From positions 1 through 64,000 of the forward strand of contig CAVFGI010000001.1 of the NCBI GenBank assembly GCA_963621975.1: a stretch of 64,000 nucleotides of DNA, read 5' to 3'. The DNA is from UBA9732 sp963621975 (lineage in GTDB: Bacteria > Spirochaetota > Spirochaetia > Sphaerochaetales > Sphaerochaetaceae). The notes beneath the pieces are model-generated. The model worked only from the letters and a program-made list of their open reading frames with translations. It was not told the DNA's origin and made no database searches. Positions 24,115 to 30,749 of the stretch are shown in pieces. Position numbers and translations under genes: made by a program. Every line of letters starts with the position of its first letter. The stretch's first letter is position 1.

Positions 24115-24778
24115 AACAGTGCTCCTTTAAGTCTTCAACTGTCCATTCTAACTGAGTTGCACAATTTTGATAATGCCTTTGTAGAATAGAATTGTAGGTT
24201 TGATAAGTGTTTGTTTCGTTGTCTTGGGGATTGTAGTCTGTTTCTAGAACAAAGTTTGGATGAACATTTGCAATGTCTTTGAGATTTTGCTTGTTATAGC
24301 GAGGGCCTATGGATATGAAAATTTTCATTTTATATAGTTCTTCTGCTGTTTCAATTGAGCCGTTAAAACCATGCCAGATTGTTTTCCAAGGTTTTAATTG
24401 GGCTTGTTTTAGAATCTTTATTGTACGTTCGGTGGCCTGCACACTGTGTATGGTGACAATTTTTTCAAGTTTGTTGGCATATTGGAGTATTGTTAGTAGA
24501 TTTTCTTCTTGTTGTTGCAGACTTATTTGGTTTTTGTATCGTTTATCTAGACCAACTTCGCCAAGATGAATCTTTGTTGTTTTTTGGTCTTTATTTTTAT
24601 TGAGGATGCTCATGAGCTTTTCTTGTTCTTCTTGTTTCCAATACTGAGGCAAAAGGCCTTGACAGTACAGAAAAGGTGTTACTTGAAGATGTTGGATTGT
24701 TTCTAGCTGAGGTTCTGGTTTGGCTGTGCAATAAATTGCATTGCTTGCAAGATAATGGCAATGGAAATCTAGTAACAT
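24086..24778 (-). CDS. TatD-family metal-dependent hydrolase
   Basis: A 230-residue TIM-barrel hydrolase of the TatD (DNase/3'-exonuclease-like) family. Metal ligands are in place: DFHCHYL at the N-terminus, LGEVGLDKRY (Glu), IHSVQATE (His), WHGFNGS (His) and LETDYNP (Asp). It is shorter than the usual 255-265 residues. No clear ribosome site precedes the ATG at 24778. It is the first gene of a two-gene unit with tcdA. Confidence 0.8.
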   Translation of the reverse strand: MLLDFHCHYLASNAIYCTAKPEPQLETIQHLQVTPFLYCQGLLPQYWKQEEQEKLMSILNKNKDQKTTKIHLGEVGLDKRYKNQISLQQQEENLLTILQYANKLEKIVTIHSVQATERTIKILKQAQLKPWKTIWHGFNGSIETAEELYKMKIFISIGPRYNKQNLKDIANVHPNFVLETDYNPQDNETNTYQTYNSILQRHYQNCATQLEWTVEDLKEHCYGQAQTLTN

Positions 24779-24830
24779 GAGTTTAGATTATCAGTTTTAA
24801 CAGTAGTAGTTAAGGGGGTTTTGATTTACA

Positions 24831-25472
24831 ATGAGCACAAGGAAAAAGATGAACTACAAAAAAGTTTTTGTCTTAATAGTTTTTCTCTTTTGTATTGCCA
24901 TATTGCCAGTTTTTGCTTTTGTTGATATTAGGCCTTCTATTTCATTTTATGGAGGTGGAGCCTTTTGTATTCCAACTAGCTCTTATTTGAAAGAATATCC
25001 AGCCTCCAAAGATGTAAAGATGCCTCTCTTTAGAACTAGTACAAATTTTGGTATGGACTTAAAGGCTCTAGAGCTTGCTATTGGAGACAAAGAGGGCGCA
25101 TTTTCTTTTGGAGCAGGGCTTTCTTATGTAAGCATTAGTAAATCCATAGCCTATGGTGCAAGTCAGCTTAGGCCATACAGTGGTTTTGGTGCATTCGTTG
25201 AATTTGGACTTACTTCAGACTCATTGTCTTTAACCATGCTTCTAAGATATCTATATTGCAAGTTTTCAAGGGTTAAACAGGCCTTTGTTGTTTATGAAAT
25301 TGAAACTATTAGCTCTGTTAAACTTGCTTCTTTTGGAGCCTGCAATCTTTATGTAATTGCTCCTACCACAGTCTCTGTAAAGGCTGATGCTACTACTATT
25401 AGGCTATCTTGTGGTTTCAAAGTTGACTTTTCAGTAAAGAAGGCTTTTGAAAGAGGGAGGCAAGGCAAATGA
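24831..25472 (+). CDS. Putative outer-membrane beta-barrel protein
   Basis: A 213-residue exported protein with signal peptide (VFVLIVFLFCIAILPVFAF, residues 12-30) and alternating polar/apolar strands rich in Gly and aromatic residues (ISFYGGGAFCIP, FSFGAGLSYVSIS, YSGFGAFVEFGL), ending without a typical C-terminal Phe. A small eight-strand barrel is plausible. Starts at 24831 or the ATG at 24849 are both possible. Its stop overlaps the start of the caspase-like lipoprotein by four bases, so the pair is translationally coupled. No family recognised. Confidence 0.6.
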   Translation: MSTRKKMNYKKVFVLIVFLFCIAILPVFAFVDIRPSISFYGGGAFCIPTSSYLKEYPASKDVKMPLFRTSTNFGMDLKALELAIGDKEGAFSFGAGLSYVSISKSIAYGASQLRPYSGFGAFVEFGLTSDSLSLTMLLRYLYCKFSRVKQAFVVYEIETISSVKLASFGACNLYVIAPTTVSVKADATTIRLSCGFKVDFSVKKAFERGRQGK

Positions 25473-26470
25473 AGCAGAAAAATAATAGCCCAAAATGCTC
25501 ATTATTGTTTATTTTTTTGTTTGCTGTTGTCTTTATGGGCCTTTGTTCTTGTGAATTATTTATGGAGGCTAAGCATGGTAAGCCTACTTTCTCAAAGGTA
25601 AATATTCTGGTTTATGGAAATGATTATTACTATGGAGCACGTTATAAGGGAACTTATGGAAGTCCTTTAAAATGCACAATAAATGACGTTACACAAGTTG
25701 GACTTGCTCTTGAATCTTGGGCCGATAAAGCTGGTATAAAATGGGAATCACTTTATGTAACAGGCAAGGACTATACTAAAAAGGGCTCTTCTGAAACTAT
25801 TCCTTATGTTCCAGAAAACAGAAGCGACCATAACACAACAAAATCTCATTTTAGAACTCTTATGGAAGAACTTGCGGAAAGATCTAATGATGGCGAATTG
25901 ACCTTTATCTTCTTTAGCTGTCATGGCTACAATACAAGTCCAACTGGGGTTGTGCAAGACTATGGAAAAGAACGCAATACGGGATTTGTTATGTGTGGAA
26001 ACTTTAGTAACACAGAGCAATGTGAGATATATTGGCATAATGAATTTAAAGAGGACCTAGCTAAAATCAATGGGGCCAAAGTTGTTTTTGCAGACGTTTG
26101 CTTTTCAGGCGGGATAGTAGATTCTGGCAATGTAAGTATTAACACAGCCGAATACAACGGTATGACTGCTAACCAGCTCTTTTTAGAAGATAATATATAT
26201 GAACTTTCCGATACTTTTAGCCTTGCTGCTTCTCGCTACTATGAATTGTCATGGGAGTCTAGTTCATTTGAGCATGGTAATTTCACAAAATCATTATTGA
26301 GTGCACTTTGTTGGGATGAAAACAACCAATGCTTAAATGGCAATTCAGAGGGCAAGTTAACGTTTCTGGAATTATGCCAACAGGTGGTATCAGATGTTCC
26401 AAAATATAATTCGTCTCAGCATCCAATGCTAAGTGGTGGAAGTAATGATTTAATTTTGTTTGAAGTCTAA
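25469..26470 (+). CDS. Caspase-like (clan CD, C14) lipoprotein peptidase
   Basis: A 333-residue exported protein. Residues 1-28 are a lipoprotein-type signal (LLFIFLFAVVFMGLCSC). The body matches the caspase/gingipain p20 pattern: ILVYGNDYYYG first strand, catalytic His in FIFFSCHGYNT, and catalytic Cys in VVFADVCFSGG (DxCxSG). Bacterial metacaspase-like enzymes cleave after basic residues or act in programmed death or processing; here the cysteine protease would sit on the outside of a membrane. Its coupling to an outer-membrane protein suggests a joint job at the cell surface, which is inference. Confidence 0.8.
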   Translation: MKQKNNSPKCSLLFIFLFAVVFMGLCSCELFMEAKHGKPTFSKVNILVYGNDYYYGARYKGTYGSPLKCTINDVTQVGLALESWADKAGIKWESLYVTGKDYTKKGSSETIPYVPENRSDHNTTKSHFRTLMEELAERSNDGELTFIFFSCHGYNTSPTGVVQDYGKERNTGFVMCGNFSNTEQCEIYWHNEFKEDLAKINGAKVVFADVCFSGGIVDSGNVSINTAEYNGMTANQLFLEDNIYELSDTFSLAASRYYELSWESSSFEHGNFTKSLLSALCWDENNQCLNGNSEGKLTFLELCQQVVSDVPKYNSSQHPMLSGGSNDLILFEV

Positions 26471-26485
26471 TGATTTGGAGGTATT

Positions 26486-26725
26486 ATGAAAAAGTGTAGT
26501 CCTGTGTTTATTTTATTTGTAATTCTTGGTACTTTGCTTTGTATTTTTGGGCTTGTACTTATGATTGTTAACCTTGGAAAGCCATTTGCAATCACAAATC
26601 TAAGACCTATTGTATTTCTAGTCGCCGGTTTCTTTGTTTTCATAATTGGCGCCATAGTAATTGAAATGAGCTTTCGTATTAGATGGATGCGCCGTATTGA
26701 GAAAAAAGTTGATCAATTACATTAA
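26486..26725 (+). CDS. Small two-helix membrane protein
   Basis: A 79-residue protein with two transmembrane helices (VFILFVILGTLLCIFGLVLM, residues 7-26; IVFLVAGFFVFIIGAIVI, about 43-60) and a basic cytoplasmic tail IRWMRRIEKKVDQLH. TTTGGAGG precedes the ATG. It follows the caspase-like gene by 15 bases, so it may be the third gene of that unit. Function unknown. Confidence 0.65.
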   Translation: MKKCSPVFILFVILGTLLCIFGLVLMIVNLGKPFAITNLRPIVFLVAGFFVFIIGAIVIEMSFRIRWMRRIEKKVDQLH

Positions 26726-26742
26726 TCATGTAGTTTTGGCTA

Positions 26743-26901
26743 TCATTCAGTTGCTCTGAAGAGCTTTTTTTCTGCAGCACACAAAGGACATTCAAAATCT
26801 TCTGGAACATTTTCCCAAGGAGTATTTGGCTCAATACTCTCTGCAGGATAGCCATCTTCCTCGTTATATACCCAGCCACAAAGATTGCAAACATATTTCA
26901 T
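26743..26901 (-). CDS. Rubredoxin
   Basis: A 52-residue rubredoxin: MKYVCNLCGWVYNEEDGYP, then a middle with WENVPEDFECPLCAAEKKLF. The four iron ligands Cys5, Cys8, Cys38 and Cys41 (CxxCG and CPLC) and the conserved aromatic/acidic middle are all present. It donates electrons to oxygen- or peroxide-reducing enzymes such as the rubrerythrin encoded at 29326-29895. GAGGAAGAA upstream of the ATG is a good ribosome site. It is divergent from the Crp/Fnr-type regulator, with which it shares a 142-base intergenic region. Confidence 0.93.
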   Translation of the reverse strand: MKYVCNLCGWVYNEEDGYPAESIEPNTPWENVPEDFECPLCAAEKKLFRATE

Positions 26902-26923
26902 ATACTTCTTCCTCCCCATGAAG

Positions 26924-26944
26924 AGAGGTTTTGCAAAAACCTCT
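26924..26944. repeat. AGAGGTTTT-GC-AAAAACCTCT palindrome
   Basis: A near-perfect 21-base palindrome 23 bases upstream of the rubredoxin ATG, in a divergent intergenic region where no terminator is needed. Related sequences occur near 32140, 33752, 42054 and 51401. Confidence 0.5.
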
Positions 26945-26988
26945 AGAAACTTCTGTTTTCATGCTAACAGTGAAAATAATATAAAACA

Positions 26989-27002
26989 GTTGTTTTTACA
27001 AC
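26989..27002. promoter_or_regulatory. Candidate Crp/Fnr-type operator
   Basis: GTTGT-TTTT-ACAAC is a perfect 14-bp dyad with the N4 spacer used by Crp/Fnr-family sites, located 42 bases upstream of the Crp/Fnr-type regulator start and between it and rubredoxin. Autoregulation is plausible. A looser TTGTAAAATCCACAA follows at about 27011. Confidence 0.4.
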
Positions 27003-27043
27003 CACTCTGTTGTAAAATCCACAAATGAAAAGGAAGTCGTTTC

Positions 27044-27730
27044 ATGGGAGATATTTTGGGAACAAAAAGGATGCTTGTTAATACACAGCTATTTAAAGGA
27101 ATTAATGTAGAAGAGTTACCTCATTTGCTTCAATGCCTGAATGCAAGAGAAAAGAAATATAAAAAGGGCGATATTATTTTCCTAGAGGGTCATTGTTTGT
27201 CTGATATCGGGGTAGTGTTGGATGGAAGTGTATTTATTGAGTTCTGTGACGCGTGGGGAAATAATAATATTATAAGGACCATAGGTGCAGGTGGCGCTTT
27301 TGGGGAAGAATATGCTTGTGGGGCAAAACTCCCGCTTGTTGTTTCTGTCAAGGCAGCTACAGATACCTCAATTCTGTTTCTCAGTGCTTCGCGTGTGCTA
27401 AGAACTTGTACAAGGGCATGTGAATGTCATGAAAAAGTTATTTCGAATTTGCTTTATGTATCGGTTACAAGAAGTCTTAATCTTTTCAGACGCATTGTGC
27501 ATTCTAGCCCTAAAAGCATAAGAGGGAGACTTGTTTCTTATTTCTCGGAGTGCATAAAACGTAGTGGAAGCTATAGTTTTGAGATCCCATTTAACAGACA
27601 ACAGCTTGCAGATTATCTTAATGCAGATAGAAGTGCTTTGAGTAATGAACTTTCCAAAATGAGGGATGAAGGACTTTTGACCTATAAAAAAAATCATTTT
27701 GAGATTCATGAATTGCCTGATGATTTTTAG
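27044..27730 (+). CDS. Crp/Fnr family transcriptional regulator
   Basis: A 228-residue regulator. Residues 15-125 are the cyclic-nucleotide-binding beta barrel (YKKGDIIFLEGHCLSDIGVVLDG; GAGGAFGEEYACG). A long dimer helix follows, then a winged helix (IPFNRQQLADYLNADRSALSNELSKMRDEGLL, residues 184-215). No N-terminal Cys cluster of Fnr type is present, though RTCTRACECHE in the C-helix region is Cys-rich and could sense redox or haem; that is speculation. Its neighbours, rubredoxin and rubrerythrin, suggest control of oxygen or peroxide defence. Confidence 0.85.
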   Translation: MGDILGTKRMLVNTQLFKGINVEELPHLLQCLNAREKKYKKGDIIFLEGHCLSDIGVVLDGSVFIEFCDAWGNNNIIRTIGAGGAFGEEYACGAKLPLVVSVKAATDTSILFLSASRVLRTCTRACECHEKVISNLLYVSVTRSLNLFRRIVHSSPKSIRGRLVSYFSECIKRSGSYSFEIPFNRQQLADYLNADRSALSNELSKMRDEGLLTYKKNHFEIHELPDDF

Positions 27731-27739
27731 TCTTTAACT

Positions 27740-28768
27740 CTATCCTTTGATATATCCATTGATGTATCCATTGGTCCAAAGCCAATCTATGGTATCTGAT
27801 AACGTTTGCTGTAGTGGTCTGGTAGAATATGAAAGTTCTTCTGTGGCTTTTTTGTGCGTAAAATTGGCATTGCTTTTTAGGGTATAGAGAGAATAGGGAG
27901 TGAAAAGAGGCTTAACTTTTCTTCTCCTATAATAAAATTCTGCAATTGGAGCTAGAGGTGCAATAATCCACATTGGTAGAAAGATTTTTATCGGTTTTTG
28001 CGCTGTCATTTTTGAAAGCATCTCCAATAAAGATTGTATGGAGGAATACTGATTCGACAAAATATAGCAATTGCCTTTTTTCCCATGTGTCAAAGCATTA
28101 ACTATTCCAGAAGAGACATCCCTAACATCAACAAAGTCATATCCACCTTTGACTGCAGCTTGAAGTTTCCCATTAAGGTAGTCAACAAATAATCTTGTAG
28201 TATGCCCTATATTAAAATCATTTGGCCCAATAATGGCAGAAGGGTGCACTATAACTGCATCTAAGCCTTTCTTTGTAGCATCCAAAACAATTTGAGAAGC
28301 AAGTGCTTTTGTTTTTGCATACTGTCCTTTTACCTTGCTTTCTGCAAAGGTTTCTTGCTCTTTTATGATAATTCCTTTTGGTTTTTCTTCTAACGCATGA
28401 ACCGTACTAACATAAACAAGTTTTTTAACTTTGTAGTCAATGCAAACTCTTACTACGTTTTCTGTCCCTGTAACATTGACATCAAACAATTTTTGATTTG
28501 GCTTAGAAGCAATGGAAACAATTGATGCACAATGAATAATGTAAATGGGCCCTTGTAGTGTTTTTATTAGAAATTCAAAATCTTTTATCTTTGTAATATC
28601 CCCATAATGAAAGGTTATTCCATTTAAATCATGGCTTTTTTTGGGGATTTGAACATCAAAGATTATTACTTTCTTCCCATCTTCAAATAATTGTTTGGCA
28701 ACTGTCAAACCAAGGTGTCCCAGTCCTCCTATTACAATGTAAGTTCCCAGTTTGCAACTCTCTTTCAT
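27740..28768 (-). CDS. NAD(P)-dependent epimerase/3-beta-HSD-like dehydrogenase
   Basis: A 342-residue extended SDR protein. The Rossmann start is IVIGGLGHLGLTVAK, the active-site pair is in GQYAKTKALA (YxxxK), with VSTVHALE supplying the serine/threonine. The C-terminal half (IKIFLPMWIIAPLAPIAEFYYRR) looks membrane-associated, as in 3-beta-hydroxysteroid dehydrogenase-like or dihydroflavonol reductase-like SDRs. Substrate unknown. The protein ends NGYINGYIKG, a small tandem duplication at the very C-terminus. It converges on the Crp/Fnr gene with nine bases between stops. The ribosome site before the ATG is weak. Confidence 0.75.
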   Translation of the reverse strand: MKESCKLGTYIVIGGLGHLGLTVAKQLFEDGKKVIIFDVQIPKKSHDLNGITFHYGDITKIKDFEFLIKTLQGPIYIIHCASIVSIASKPNQKLFDVNVTGTENVVRVCIDYKVKKLVYVSTVHALEEKPKGIIIKEQETFAESKVKGQYAKTKALASQIVLDATKKGLDAVIVHPSAIIGPNDFNIGHTTRLFVDYLNGKLQAAVKGGYDFVDVRDVSSGIVNALTHGKKGNCYILSNQYSSIQSLLEMLSKMTAQKPIKIFLPMWIIAPLAPIAEFYYRRRKVKPLFTPYSLYTLKSNANFTHKKATEELSYSTRPLQQTLSDTIDWLWTNGYINGYIKG

Positions 28769-28816
28769 TTATTGCCGTCCTGTAGAAATCAAAGATAAAA
28801 CCAAAGAGAAAACAAT

Positions 28817-28858
28817 ACGCCCCTAGCTGTTGTTGGTAAAGGTTGGACTGAGGGGCGT
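28817..28858. repeat. Inverted repeat in the epimerase upstream region
   Basis: ACGCCCCT (28817-28824) and AGGGGCGT (28851-28858) flank a 26-base G/T-rich loop, about 50-90 bases upstream of the minus-strand epimerase start. It could be a leader hairpin or operator. Confidence 0.4.
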
Positions 28859-28985
28859 AGCATTAACACCTAAACTCAAAAAAAGGGAATGCATTAATAT
28901 TTTTTAATGGAAAACTTGATTTGTATGTTGTTGTTACAACGAGACAGAGTGGGCTGAAAACACTCAAGCTTTGTTTCGCGCCAAC

Positions 28986-29066
28986 TTTTCCCTGAAAAAA
29001 GTCAAATTTGGGATTTTTCAGGGAAATTTTCCCTAAAAAAGTTAAAATTGCTATTTTTTCAGGGAA
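28986..29066. repeat. Two tandem hairpin units
   Basis: TCCCTGAAAAA/TTTTTCAGGGA (28989-29024) is followed by a sister unit TTCCCTAAAAAA/TTTTTTCAGGGAA (29029-29066). The units are about 40 bases long and clearly related, differing mostly in the loop. They lie in a 557-base stretch (28769-29325) that has no gene I can support; the rest of it holds only the inverted repeats listed here. Confidence 0.55.
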
Positions 29067-29236
29067 CTTAGGAACTGTGGCGAAATAAGTTGGGCAAATT
29101 ATACGAAGTTATGTTGCTAGAACAACTGAAATAAGGGAAATTTAGAATGGATAATGATGTTGGGAAGCAAAAGACTCCTCTTTTAAATTGTTAACACCAG
29201 ACTTTTTTGCAAAAGTGGAGAAACTTTTCCCTCCTT

Positions 29237-29277
29237 CCAAAAATTTGGACACCTAGCAATCCCCTCTTAGGTGTCCA
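29237..29277 (-). terminator. Terminator downstream of rubrerythrin
   Basis: TGGACACCTA (29246-29255) pairs with TAGGTGTCCA (29268-29277) around a 12-base loop. On the minus strand it is followed by AATTTTTGG, and on the plus strand by TCTTTTTG, so it may work both ways. It ends the rubrerythrin transcript. Confidence 0.75.
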
Positions 29278-29325
29278 TCTTTTTGTAATTGGTTTTCAAA
29301 ATGTTTTTGCACAGCCTTTCAAGAA

Positions 29326-29895
29326 TTACTTCTTAAAATATCGGTTTAAGAGACCTTCAAAAGCTTTTCCATGGCGTGCTTCGTCTCTGGCCATCTCGTG
29401 AACTGTGTCGTGGATGGCATCGAGATTGTATTTTTTAGCTAGCTTTGCAAGTTCTGTCTTTCCGCATGTAGCTCCGTTTTCAGCTTCAACTCTCATTTGA
29501 AGATTTTTCTTGGTTGAATTTGTGACAACTTCCCCAAGGAGCTCTGCAAATTTAGCTGCGTGCTCGGCTTCTTCAAGACCAGCTTTCTCCCAATACAAAC
29601 CAATTTCAGGGTAACCTTCACGGTGTGCAACTCTTGCCATTGCAAGATACATGCCTACCTCACAGCACTCGCCTTCAAAGTTGGCTCGTAGACCATCAAT
29701 GATTTCTTTTTGGACTTCTTCTGGAACATCTGTACCAAATTGCTTGCCTACGCCTACAACATGCTCTGAAGCCCAGGAGAGTTCTCCTTTTTGCTCAACA
29801 AACTTTTCACCAGGACATTTACACTGAGGACACTTTACAGGTGGTTCGTCTCCCTCATGCACGTATCCACAAATTGGACATACCCATTTTTTCAT
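29326..29895 (-). CDS. rbr: Reverse rubrerythrin (peroxide reductase)
   Basis: A 189-residue protein with the rubredoxin domain at the N-terminus (WVCPICGYVHEGDEPPVKCPQC, Cys pairs at 6/9 and 22/25) and a four-helix diiron domain after it, the reversed order known from anaerobes. Diiron ligands are visible in NFEGECCEVGMY, GLEEAEHAAKF and ARDEARHGKAF. It reduces hydrogen peroxide (and oxygen) using NADH through rubredoxin-type carriers. GGAGG precedes the ATG. It is separated from tmRNA by a repeat cluster. Confidence 0.92.
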   Translation of the reverse strand: MKKWVCPICGYVHEGDEPPVKCPQCKCPGEKFVEQKGELSWASEHVVGVGKQFGTDVPEEVQKEIIDGLRANFEGECCEVGMYLAMARVAHREGYPEIGLYWEKAGLEEAEHAAKFAELLGEVVTNSTKKNLQMRVEAENGATCGKTELAKLAKKYNLDAIHDTVHEMARDEARHGKAFEGLLNRYFKK

Positions 29896-29961
29896 CGTAT
29901 TTTCCTCCGATTGTTTTAAGATAATTCAAGTATGACATGTTTTCTGTTGTAAGACAAACGG

Positions 29962-30148
29962 TTTCGCGTCTTCCTACCGCAAAGCTTCGCCTCCCCATTG
30001 TCATGGGGGAGTCGCCTTCAGCTTCTTTCCCCATTGTCATGGGGGAGTCGCCTTCAGCTTCCCGGATGTCCAGCTTCAGGCCGGCTTTGCTTCAGACGCT
30101 CCATGTTTTCGCGTCTTCCTACCGCAAAGCTTCGCCTCCCCATTGTCA
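29962..30148. repeat. GC-rich interspersed repeat cluster
   Basis: A 42-base sequence (TTTCGCGTCTTCCTACCGCA...) occurs identically at 29962-30003 and 30107-30148. Between them a 33-base unit containing the palindrome CCCCAT-TGTC-ATGGGG occurs at 29993-30025 and 30029-30061, 36 bases apart. The region is clearly richer in GC than its surroundings. It has no convincing gene; open frames through it are by-products of the repeats. It resembles REP/ISR-type elements. Confidence 0.75.
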
Positions 30149-30160
30149 CCCTCAATAAGC

Positions 30161-30183
30161 AAAAAGGGCTGCGATTGCAGCCC
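30161..30183 (-). terminator. tmRNA terminator
   Basis: GGGCTGC-AATC-GCAGCCC followed by TTTTT on the minus strand, starting 12 bases beyond the tmRNA 3' end. Confidence 0.85.
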
Positions 30184-30194
30184 ATTTTGTTTAT

Positions 30195-30569
30195 TGGAGG
30201 TGGGGGGAGTCGAACCCCCGTCCTAACGGCCCACCCATCAGCGTCTACAGGTTTAGATCCGGCTGATAAGTCTCAATTGGATTTGACAGCTGGTCAGTTC
30301 TTATCCAATCCAGGGTGAAAATGTCTCAATGACTTACATCCATAGGTCAAAGATAAGCCCAAAGGGTTTTACAGGGTTCAGGGTCTTGGGCAAAACTTCC
30401 GTCACCTTGTCCGTTCTGGCTACGATTAAGCAGCGAGAGCGAATTCTGCTTCGTCGAGGACGAATTCGTCTTCTTTCTTTGCAGTTAATTTTTTTTGCTA
30501 GTTTTACAAGTTGGCGCTTGACCTGCAGCTGGTGGCATGACTTCCGCCAGTCGAAACCAATACACCCCC
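30195..30569 (-). ncRNA. ssrA: Transfer-messenger RNA (tmRNA)
   Basis: The minus strand starts GGGGGTGTATTGGTTTCGAC, the hallmark tmRNA 5' end, and finishes with the T arm GGTTCGACTCCCCCC and CACCTCC plus A; GGGGGTG pairs with CACCTCC. CCA is not encoded. Length 375. It rescues stalled ribosomes with SmpB (encoded at 33768-34250). The tag frame that ends in the degradation signal ALAA-stop most likely reads AKKEDEFVLDEAEFALAA, 18 residues, longer than the usual 10-13. The resume codon (GCA after TTAACT) is inferred. Confidence 0.95.
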
Positions 30570-30695
30570 TTAGAAATGCATTGGTACAGAAAGAATACTG
30601 AATTCTAACCTAAACGACAAGTACGAAAAAATTTTTAATGCTTCTATTGAAAGAAACACAAAAAAGATGTATGTTTCTGTTAATAGAAACAAAAA

Positions 30696-30738
30696 CTTAA
30701 GAAGCTTAAAAACCTTAAGAAGCTTAAAAACCTTAAAA
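30696..30738 (+). repeat. 18-bp tandem repeat running into the trpB2 ribosome site
   Basis: CTTAAGAAGCTTAAAAAC at 30696-30713 is repeated exactly at 30714-30731 and then starts a third time (CTTAAAA), which merges with the AAAAGGAG Shine-Dalgarno of the next gene. A small hairpin GTTTCT-GTTAAT-AGAAAC lies just upstream (30673-30690). Confidence 0.7.
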
Positions 30739-30749
30739 GGAGTACTTAT

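Noticed and set aside
26679..26894. 71-codon minus-strand frame
   Set aside because: It is a shadow of the rubredoxin gene (26743-26901), which in the adjacent frame has all four Cys ligands and a good ribosome site.
29962..30148. Possible CRISPR array
   Set aside because: Only two copies of each unit, different unit sizes, no regular spacers and no cas genes in the window.
29855..30318. Open frames of 60-106 codons across the rubrerythrin-tmRNA interval on both strands
   Set aside because: They are made of the GC-rich repeats and of tmRNA sequence, lack ribosome sites, and repeat the same short peptides in each repeat copy.
30570..30749. T-box or trp leader upstream of trpB2
   Set aside because: No T-box consensus (UGGN'CC-type box with terminator) and no Trp-rich leader ORF; the region has a tmRNA 5' flank, a small hairpin and tandem repeats.
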